Assembly: GCA_014905825.1 (NCBI GenBank)
Contig: JACGCN010000020.1
Coordinates: 744,001-808,000, forward strand
Direction of reading: 5' to 3'
DNA length: 64,000 nt
Source: Lyophyllum atratum
Lineage: Eukaryota; Basidiomycota; Agaricomycetes; Agaricales; Lyophyllaceae
Both the position numbers and the translations under genes were made by a program. This document shows, piece by piece, positions 55,916 through 64,000 of this stretch (positions are counted from its first letter, which is position 1; the number at the start of each line of letters is the position of its first letter). Below the pieces are notes generated by a model. The model was given only the letters and a program-made list of their open reading frames with translations. It was not told the origin of the DNA and did no database searches.

Positions 55916-57174
55916 ATGGGTCGCATGTCTTTCTCCCAGTCGCTGCGTTGCATTGCCAGTCTTCTTTTCCTTTTGGGCATACTGACTATTTCTCTCCTGC
56001 TTTCTATCAACATCTTGGGCTATTCTGTTCGCCTCCGCGGCATCGCCATCCGTCCGTTCTCCATCTCACTCTATGGTCTCTCCTACTCCCACACCACCAC
56101 CCTATCCATCTCTTCATCACACCTATACATTGCGCTTCATCTCCCCAGATCATTTAAAGTGACATTTATGACAGCAACCTTATACGACTACGAATACGCT
56201 GACCCTCTCCACCACGTTTCCCTTTCCAAACTCCACCTCGAGTTCTCCTTCCTCCCCACCGTCCCAGACACCTTCATCGCCGCTGTCCTCGATGATTTCC
56301 GAGTCCGCGTGTATGACTCTCAGCATACACCTCCCTGGATGAAGGCCCTCCGTGAAGACTTGGTTAGCACTGTAATAAACGGCAAACACACCCGCGCAGA
56401 CCACCTCAAGACCAAAATCACATTCAGCGCCGGTAGCGTACAAAAAAAGACCGTCACGATTGCAGACGATAAGCTTGTGCAAGAGGTAGACCACGAGGAC
56501 GATGCGCCTGGCTCCCGTGCAGATAAAAACCCTTCAAGCCCCCCGCATGTAGACGACGACGAGGCAATACTGACGCTGACCGCGTCGGACTGGCATATCG
56601 GAGGTCTTCGAAATAGGCTATATCAATTTGGGACCGTCGATGCACAGCTGCGACATTCATGGGAGCCACAGTCACATCGAGGCTCCTTCGTCCTCATCGC
56701 AACTGATAGTTGTTGGCTCCTTGCACCCGGTCCTCCTGCCGCACCTGAATCGAGTGCTCGCTCAGATGCTCCTGCCCAAGTAGAGACCACGTGGCCTATA
56801 TACTGCCTTCGGCATGTCTTCACATCCCACTTTTATCTGCATTTCTGACACACTTGCCCATCCTCAGCATCCTCACATGGCCCCTACAAGTCCTTAGAAG
56901 ACTCGTCGTTTCTCCTATCCCGACAGTGATAAGAACTATCCGCGTCCCCTCATCGGTTCTCAACTTCCACATCCCGCGTCTCGATGTCACGTTTGACCGG
57001 TTCCGCCTGCGCGACGCTGAGCTGGTGCATCAGTCTGCCGAGTTTTTGGCGAGGCAGTATGTGAGACTCGAGACTAAGGAAGATATGGACGTCGGCGGGT
57101 TCGTTCAAGATATGTTTTGGGCTGGAATTGTTGCGGGTGTAAATAAAGGGAGGAAGCCGCGTGGTGGCGACTAA
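55916..57174 (+). CDS. Orphan membrane-anchored protein, N-terminus like bridge-like lipid-transfer proteins
   Basis: I do not recognise a named family. The protein starts MGRMSFSQSLRCIASLLFLL and has one N-terminal membrane span (about residues 8-30, LLFLLGILTISLLLSINILG). It is followed by a beta-rich stretch: YSVRLRGIAIRPFSISLYGL, SISSSHLYIALHLPRSFKVT, HHVSLSKLHLEFSFLPTVPD, FRVRVYDS. A membrane anchor leading into amphipathic beta strands of this kind resembles the start of Fmp27/Hobbit-type proteins, but here the whole protein is only about 400 residues. A region with ASDWHIGGLRNRLYQFGTVD and SHRGSFVLIATDSCWLL follows. An intron near 56780-56868 shifts frame to PLQVLRRLVVSP, SSVLNFHIPRLDVTFDRFRL and GGFVQDMFWAGIVAGVNKGR. 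The exact splice sites are unresolved. Function unknown. Confidence 0.7.
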
Positions 57175-58254
57175 ATGCACCACATCTCGTATTTTTTTTG
57201 GATATAGACAGAAGGACGGCTCACGAAACACGACTTACGAGCTCTACCTTAGACTCTTATTTTCGTCATCTAGTATACCTATTACACCATTGTAGTCATC
57301 CTACCTCGCATTTGTTGTATCTTTTTTTTTGTATCATATTCTTCTGCTCGTGGTGCAAGGGCACCCATGGTGCAGCTTACATACAGACCGGTAGGTAGAT
57401 ATGCTAAGTACGAAATGCACGTAATGCACCCCCCCGCTACGCGTCGAATGAGTGTGCCGGCGTTTCCAACGCCGGTTTAGGCTGCCCTCTCCTCCTAGTA
57501 AGGCCTGAGAAGTGCGTCGGCGTGTGGAATGGTGGTGTCGGCGACGAAGGGCTGCGGGGCAGGCGTTATTTGTTGTATCGCTGAAGCTTGGACTATCTCG
57601 AATATATATCATTTCCGTTGGATGATGATGCATGACAGGGCCCACAAAAGACGCGAAAATGCAAGGGCCATGCGGGTACCACAATTCCGATGCAAGATGG
57701 AGCTAGGGATGATTACTTGTAGAAGGATAAGTCCAAATTCCGGATAGGGGACCAGACCAGGTATGTGAAGGAGAATGATCATAGAGAAATCAGCGCCCGC
57801 TCTCAGGCTTCTAGAGCTAAAATATGGGAGTACCGAAAGGTCTGCCTCCTCATGTCAATTTCATAATCTATGTTAACAGCTCGATACTCAGCAGGTCGGG
57901 GGTTGACTATACGATAAGCACCTACCATCCACGCCGCGGAATACACCGATTCAGATATGTGAAACAGGTTGGAAGCGGGGATATGTAGGTGGACTTACAG
58001 ATACAGGAAGAAGGATGGAATATGGAATGGAAGTCGTGACATAGACACCAAAGATGGATGAGTCCATGAGAGGGACTCGGAATTATTTGACGCCACCAGG
58101 ACGCCACCCAATTTCTCGTAGTACTTATGCTTGATGTATATATAAATTGAGTAGGGGTTAATATTCTCGCCAGCCAGCTCTTTGGTATAAAGCAAATATA
58201 GATAGGAAGATCAATCTCGCGAATGACTCGAGAGTTTCTTGGCGCCGGGAGATG
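57175..58254. other. Intergenic, nothing recognised
   Basis: About 1.1 kb after the orphan gene. It is AT-rich in places, with only short frames without motifs. No RNA gene found. Confidence 0.5.
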
Positions 58255-58611
58255 TGTTGCGGATTGCACCACCGGGAGTGGTCCCGCCGCGCCACCCTAC
58301 GGCGGCTCCACAGAGGACGGCCACACCTACTGGATGCTGTAAACAAAAATAGTCAACCGGTCACAGTAGGCCCATAATTCGGCCCCTTTCTTCAGAAATC
58401 AGAGGCTCTCTCGAGCGTTAGGACAATTTGTTGCGGATTGCACCACCGGGCGTGGTCGCGGCGCGCCACCCTACGGTCATACATGCGGCTCCGCAGAGAA
58501 CGGCCACAGCGCGTGGACCTGTAATAGTATATATTCAACCGGTCACAGTAGGCCCAGAAATAATTGAATTTGGCCCCTTTCTGCAGAAATCAGAGGCTCT
58601 CTCGAGTGTTA
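58255..58611. repeat. Two-copy tandem repeat, units about 174 and 183 bp
   Basis: Unit 1 (58255-58428) and unit 2 (58429-58611) both begin tgttgcggattgcaccaccg. They share cgcgccaccctacgg, ggctcc(a/g)cagag, caaccggtcacagtaggccca and cagaaatcagaggctctctc. Differences are short insertions and point changes. The copies are directly adjacent, head to tail, in a non-coding interval. Confidence 0.9.
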
Positions 58612-59120
58612 CCTAGCACTTACGTCGAAGATGCAGAAATTGCTGCTAACAAGATATGTCGAGGTAAAGGCTTTCGCCAGCGGTAGTACGTGGCGTCACC
58701 CGCCATTGGCCGAAACGGATTGAACTTCAGAGATGTCCTCGTGGACGTCAGATTTACTATTGTCCATGTCAGACGGCCGCCGCAGGGATACATGTACTTA
58801 CGTGAAATAGGAAAAGCACATGGTTAAGGTAGATAATTCCCTGGGGTCCACGCGGCTCAGGTCCTGACCTTCCCGATCCAGTCCAACTACGTATTTGAGA
58901 TAATTCATGTGCTAGAGCGTACGAAGGGTCCAAGCCTCCATAGAATTGTTCGAGAAGATAACAAAGAAAACTAATGAAATCGGATGCAATTCCACGTAAA
59001 AACTTCACCACGCCCTATCGGGTGCAGTCTGCCAGCGCACATTCAAATTGCAAAACCATACTGTTGGCGAGTGGCAAGCACAAAAAAGAAACACGTTCAT
59101 TAGTACGTTGCATCTTGGCA
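58612..59120. other. Intergenic, 3' side of the mucin-like gene
   Basis: About 510 bp. It presumably holds the 3' UTR of the next minus-strand gene; no other feature is seen. Confidence 0.5.
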
Positions 59121-61520
59121 TCACAATGCAGCCGCAGCAACGGAATAACCCACCTCCTTGGAGCCCGCGTCCGACTTGGTGTCCGACGCGCTGGAGTGCC
59201 GCTTGAAGGTGTCGAACATCGGGGTGGCAGGGAGCACGACCAGGGCTGGGACTCCCTCACGCACAGGGTCTTCGAAAGGATCGCGGGCCGGGTCAGCGAA
59301 GGGATCGCCTGCTGCTATCGGGAGCACAGGGACAGGGTTGAGTGACGTTGAGGATGACACGAGCTGTGTGTTGACAGAGCCCATGGAAAGAGGGCGTTTG
59401 ACTGGAAATTCTAGGAAGGGAACGGGCTTTTTGCGCGCGCTGGTGATCGTAGGACCCTGGGATCTGGAGGCCTGAGCCATCGGAGGATCAGCACTGTTGG
59501 TGTAAGCCGGGTACGGCATATCCGAGGCGGATGGCGGGGAGAATCCGTTTTTCGCCAGCCTTGAGCTGGAATGGAGTGGGGGAGACGGCGACGCAGAGTG
59601 AAGGTCCGGGGAGAAGAACGGTTCTGGAGTCGCGGATAGGAAAGCGCGAAGCTCCTGTTCACGAAGACGACGGCGACGGAGGATGAACCAGCCGCAAAGG
59701 GCAACAACAAGTATGATGATAGCAGCGCCTATTCCGCCACCGACCATCGCTCCTGTTTTCTTAGAAGAGCTGTCGCATACAAATCTTAGTCATGAATATG
59801 CGTCTCGAAGTTTGGAGTGAACTTACTTCGAGCCACCAATACCAGCCACAACGCCTGTGGTGGGCACGGGAACTCTGGTAGAGAGGACCTGAGTGCTGAG
59901 GATAGTTACCGATGAGGTAAACACTTGATTTCCCGACGTGAATGTGGTCGCCGAGGCAGATACAATGGTGTTCGTCGTGAATGGGATCTCTGTGAATGAT
60001 GTCTCCTCTCCGGCGCCAGGCCCAGCAATAGCTCCTTCCCTCACGCCTCTTGAAAATGAGATAGTCAGAGCGATAAACTCTACCTTGATGAAGACTCTTA
60101 CTCGGTAGGTAACAATGTGACCTGAGGACCAGCTGCGCCTTTGTTAATGTCCGTGACCAAGCGTGTTCCAGTGACCGAGGCGGTGGCAGAAACAGCTTCT
60201 CCTGTATTCTGAGGTAAAGGGGCGTTGGGTGTAGTCGCGGGTGTCGGCACGACCGCCGTCACGCTTGGGACCTCCCATTTCCTCCTGCAGCAGAACCAGG
60301 GACAGAAGGTACAGCTGTGGGCACATCAGCAGGTGGAGGTGGTGGTAGAGTGGCCGAGGCGGTGGGCAAACCAGTCGAAGATCCGTTGTCTTGGCCGCTA
60401 CCAATGGGAGGGGTGGGTGCCGTCACAGAGCTCGAAAGGGGAGGAATGACAGCCGAGGAGCTGGCCCCTTGCCCGTTTCCGGGACCTCCGGCGACAGGTG
60501 GCGCGGGTATTGTCACGGAGGGCGAAGGCGAAGGAATGACAACCGAAGAGGTGGCCCCTTGCCCGTTTCCAGGACCACCACCCACAGGGAAAGCTGGCGG
60601 TGAGGTGACTGCGGGTGCGGACGCGGATGGGGTGGGCGTATTGCTCCCTTGTCCGTTTTCCGGTCCGCCGCCGACAGGGGGAACTGGGAATGTGGTAGCA
60701 ACGGATTCGGAGCTCGAAGGACGTGGAGCTGGCGTGTTGCCATTACCATTTCCTGGACCTTCAGGAACAGGCGCGGGGCTACTCGTCGGGACTGATGGCG
60801 AGGGCGAAGTGGGGATAATGACCTCCGTCGTCAAGGGTACTGCGACTGAGGTCGTTCTCGGGATGCTTGATAGCGACGTCGTAGCACCTGGGGTCGAAGT
60901 GACCTCGGCAGGCTGACTGGAGGAGATTACAGTCGATGTCTCTTCGTCCTCGGCAGTGGAGGATGGTCGCGAGGTGGAAACAGTCGTAGGTTCTACGACC
61001 CGACTCGTCAAGGCGGGGATGTCGACGGTGGTATCTGGCCTTTTGGCTGCGTTTCCCTTTTAATGGTATCCTCATCACAGGGAGGTATTGCACTCACTGC
61101 TAGTTTCCTGTACATCACGTGATGCAGAAGAGGAGGAAGGGGTAGCCCGAGTTGAGGTGATATCGTCCTTGCTTGTAGGCTTCGTGGCTATAAAGCAAAC
61201 ACTTTAAATCGAGATCCCGGGATAGCGCGGAATGGACTTACTAGGCTCCACCCTGGTCGAAGGTTCCACATCGGGGGATTTCCCAGTCGAAGTAGACGTG
61301 GGCTCAGGTGAGTTGGTCTTCTTCCCTGACGTAGCATTCGAGATGCCTGTGTCGAGAGAATTAGCTGAGGATATGAGATCGATAAAGCATGAAGGAATAG
61401 GCGATAATTTGAGATGTTACACATGGCACTGCGGGACTTACCGCCAGCGGGTTTAGAGGAACCGTCCTCCGCAGGAGTACCGGTTTGTCGCCTCCAGGAC
61501 GCACGATCTACAGGAGCCAT
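59121..61520 (-). CDS. Mucin-like Ser/Thr/Pro-rich single-span membrane protein
   Basis: Start ATG 61520 (MAPVDRASWRRQTGTPAEDG). Several exons of Ser/Thr/Pro-rich sequence follow, likely heavily O-mannosylated: ATKPTSKDDITSTRATPSSS, VVEPTTVSTSRPSSTAEDEE. The largest exon carries four to five imperfect repeats of about 28-30 residues with the core P(V/I)(G/A)GGPGNGQG plus a Ser/Thr-rich spacer. Before the membrane come FTSSVTILSTQVLSTRVPVP and GGSK. The span AMVGGGIGAAIIILVVALCG, WFILRRRRLREQELR follows, then a cytosolic tail of about 190 residues (PVPFLEFPVKRPLSMG; DPFADPARDPFEDPVREG). The layout resembles fungal wall-stress or mucin sensors such as Mid2 or Msb2, but no defining domain is seen. 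No cleavable signal peptide is evident. A cell-surface sensor role is inference. Confidence 0.75.
60380..60790. repeat. Coding minisatellite in the mucin-like gene
   Basis: Imperfect units of roughly 84-90 bp whose core, on the coding strand, encodes GGPGNGQG or close variants (GGPENGQG, GSGQDNG, EGPGNGNG). The plus strand shows repeated ccttgcccgtttcc(g/a)gg. Such repeats vary in number between strains. Confidence 0.8.
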
Positions 61521-63277
61521 AACGAAACGAAGGAACAGCGAAAAAGAAAGTTGGAAGAAAGAGGGAAGAGGAAGAAGAAATGGACTGTCGACGTTCACCG
61601 GACGTCGTAGCTGGCGTCCTTCATCAACTACTGGCTGTACAACATTATGATGCCTCGCTGAAGCCGTTCACACAACAGCAGGCTGTGAACGACGTTGCTT
61701 CGAATGACGGTTACCAAACTACGGAAACCATTGTATGACATCTGACTTACACATCACATGAACAGAATACAACCAGGTAAGTAGTACACACCCTTGCGAT
61801 CCCTAAGCATCCTGCCTATCGATTCTGAACTTGCTGAAGGCCAACTCCCGACCTTAATTAATTCAGGAGCTTGTGAAGATCGAGCCAAGGAATACAAGAG
61901 TTTTTCGACTTGAAATGCCAAAGCGTGTGCATGTGCACAAGGTGCATCTGTCCATCTGTCAAAATACTGTTATAAATGACTTCGGTTGGACACTACTCAA
62001 CTCACCAGCAATTCAAAAAGGCAACACGACGACTACAGGCTAGCAGCACGCGCCGACAGGTATCTGGTCACCTCGGTCTAGGGCCATCCTACTTAAGGAT
62101 TCCCAATATCGAAATAGTGCTGATGAGGACCTAAAATCAGGTGGCAATGTTGGAAGAAGCGCTTGTCCCGAAGTTTGTACCCGTGGTGTGGTAAGTTTCG
62201 CCCTGGCGGCGGGCGCCAGAAGCTTCTCGGGCCATCCCCCTGTTGATCGATGAAAGGGGCCAGTACGCATTTGCTCCCGCGAGGACTGAGCGTCATGAGA
62301 CTACTTCCGTCGTATGTCCCATTTTTGGTCGATGAGGTAGATTATTATTTAAGAGGCGATTACTGAAAATGCCACAAGCCCTGTCGGTTAAATTTGCGCT
62401 ATGTCCTTTCCATAAGAAAGTTCGTTTCTGCGTGGTTGCTGCATGCTGTCAATCGTCGAGCATGAGCTGAAGTTCAGCCTAGTCCAGCATGCTGACATCG
62501 TGGTGTCCCTAGACTAGGTCGCACTGAGATGATGGCTCAAAGGAAGCGTCGTTTGCGCGCGCCGTGAGACGCATGAGGATACCCTATGAAAATTTGGCGT
62601 CTTGCGCTGGTATGGAAAATACTTCCATAAGGCCCGATAAGGGCAACGTTTTCCGGCATCGTCGGGAACCTCCGCAAATCCTAATCCCGCTCCAGTGAAC
62701 ACGGATGAGCCGTGGTGCTGGTTCACTCTGGACGTGTCTGTGCATGGGAGGCAAATGGGAGCAAATTGGTGACGAGAGCTTCTAATTTGACCTTGTACAG
62801 GTTCCTGCTTTGTCCGTCCACAGCGCCAAACCGGTGCCGGCGCAGCTCTAGAAACTTCCAAAGGAAAAGGCTCGAACTAACCAGGCAAGCTAGGCTTAGA
62901 CTCTTAATCAAGTGCCATGAGTGTCGTGTAGCACCACCTAGGCGGGGGCAAATTTCAAGAGGTATGGCTTGTTCTTGAGCCCCGGACAATGGGTATACAT
63001 ACGACTTCACAAAGTTACAGAATCGTCGCTGTCGTCGGGGCGACGGTGGGATACTGAGAAGACCGATTAGGCAACTTCTAGGTACACAGATCGCTTGCAT
63101 GCCGATCTCGATTCGATTCGATGGCTCACGTGGCAACTAGTGTAAATGGAACCTTCCTGGATTTCTTCTCCCTAGCGCTGTCTTCGTATTTATTTTGTAT
63201 CGCTCTCTTGCTACTACCACAACGTACGCTGTATTCGTTCTCTTTCTGTGTCCTCTCTTCTGCCTACCGTGCATATC
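61521..63277. other. Gene-poor interval before the G-alpha gene
   Basis: About 1.75 kb between two divergent genes. Both promoters lie here. The open frames are short and without motifs, and no tRNA or strong repeat is recognised. Confidence 0.5.
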
Positions 63278-64000
63278 ATGAAAAAAAGCAAGCACCAACC
63301 ATCCATATCTCGACGCAGGTCCATGTCCGATCCACTGGCTGCCGCTCTCCTTCCCCCGCCCAATGAATCCCCAATCCAGCGGGAAGTACGACTCAAAGAT
63401 GAAAATGAGGCCCGGAGGATTAGCGAAAGCATTGACGAGATGATCAGGCAAGAACGAATCCAGAGGAAGAAGGCCAAGCCAGACGTCAATATTTTACTGC
63501 TGGGACAGTCAGAATCGGGCAAAAGCACGACACTCAAACGTGAGCATCTATTCTTTGACCTCTTTATCTTCCATATCTCTCTGCGGAGTGGTTGTCTGGT
63601 CGAGAGAGGCTGAGTGGGCTGTCGATGTGACCCAAATACATTGTAAGTTGTGCACACACAGTCATGTGTTGCTGGTCTTCTACTCACGCCATGGTTTCCA
63701 TAAGTCCCACGCGTTCCCTCTTAATCCAGACCCAGAGAAGAGGGAATATGTCAAACTGGGGATATATGACTCCGAAATCCTGTATCCCTTTCTATCTCTT
63801 TTGTGGAGCTCCATACCTGCAACTACTCGAGCTTTGTTATCGATTATGCGAGTGCAGGCCGCTGACGTAGTGCGCTACCAGAATTTCAACTCGTACATTC
63901 GCCAGCTGAATTCAAAGCCGAGCGAATGGCATGGCGAGCTGTAATATACTTGAATCTAGTCAGATCTGTAACGAGGTTAGCATCTTATCCAAACAACGCC
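63278..64000 (+). CDS. Atypical G-protein alpha subunit (5' part, cut by window edge)
   Basis: Exon 1 (63278-63539) reads MKKSKHQPSISRRRSMSDPL, AAALLPPPNESPIQREVRLK, then a charged helix (EARRISESIDEMIRQERIQR) and the P-loop VNILLLGQSESGKSTTLK. This is G1 of a heterotrimeric G-alpha, with GQSESGKST in place of the usual GAGESGKST. A 342-nt intron (63540-63881) is followed by QFQLVHSPAEFKAERMAWRA, VIYLNLVRSV, the start of the G-alpha helical domain. The next intron begins near the window end. The long basic N-terminus lacks a Met-Gly start for myristoylation and the Cys near the N-terminus for palmitoylation, unlike classical G-alphas. It fits the expanded divergent G-alpha-like group of mushroom fungi. 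Switch regions lie outside the window. Confidence 0.85.

Noticed and set aside
61521..61598. Upstream signal-like extension of the mucin-like protein
   Set aside because: It would begin with GTG, not ATG. Kept only as a hint that an upstream exon may exist.
63600..63880. C/D-box snoRNA in the G-alpha intron
   Set aside because: A gatgtga and ctga pair is present, but without a proper C box, terminal stem or C'/D' boxes.

Overview
The window is nuclear DNA from a filamentous basidiomycete, most likely a mushroom-forming Agaricomycete. Genes are densely packed on both strands and cut by many short introns, mostly about 50-70 nt with GT..AG ends. The families fit this group: Agaricomycete-style F-box proteins, an atypical G-alpha, a DUF4246 protein and a Tad-like LINE. 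No bacterial, viral or organellar genes were seen. Species cannot be named from the sequence alone.

Layout: 1-17.7 kb is a gene-rich block. It holds EXO84 (cut by the left edge), a tyrosine phosphatase, a zeta-crystallin-type quinone oxidoreductase, URM1, a CreB/USP12-46-type deubiquitinase, a gene-poor 2.3 kb stretch, a MOSC/mARC-like protein, an ESS1/PIN1 prolyl isomerase and a DUF4246 protein. 17.7-21.1 kb is mostly non-coding, with a diverged direct repeat and an intron-containing tRNA-Glu(TTC). 21.1-41.1 kb is a second gene block: TBC Rab-GAP, enolase, NOG2 ribosome-biogenesis GTPase, mitochondrial uS15, F-box protein, importin-9/Kap114, an RS-rich nuclear protein and a second F-box protein. 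41.1-54.0 kb is a repeat island: about 3.5 kb with no recognisable gene, inverted and dispersed repeats, and an apparently complete Tad/I-type LINE with two intact ORFs. 54.0-64.0 kb carries COG8, a head-to-head orphan membrane-anchored protein, a tandem repeat, a mucin-like single-span membrane protein and the 5' part of an atypical G-alpha gene cut by the right edge.

Most of the genes are unlinked housekeeping functions (vesicle tethering, protein modification, glycolysis, ribosome assembly, nuclear import). I see no biosynthetic cluster. Points worth following up are: substitutions in the deubiquitinase Cys box, part of which sits in a 14-nt micro-exon; a phosphatase whose usual active-site His is Gly; the intact LINE with ATGA-coupled ORFs inside older repeats; COG8 and an orphan gene whose start codons are only 6 bp apart; and an orphan N-terminus that looks like those of bridge-like lipid-transfer proteins. 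Exon joins were inferred by eye from splice signals and family continuity, so small boundary errors are likely. No clearly new multi-gene system was found.
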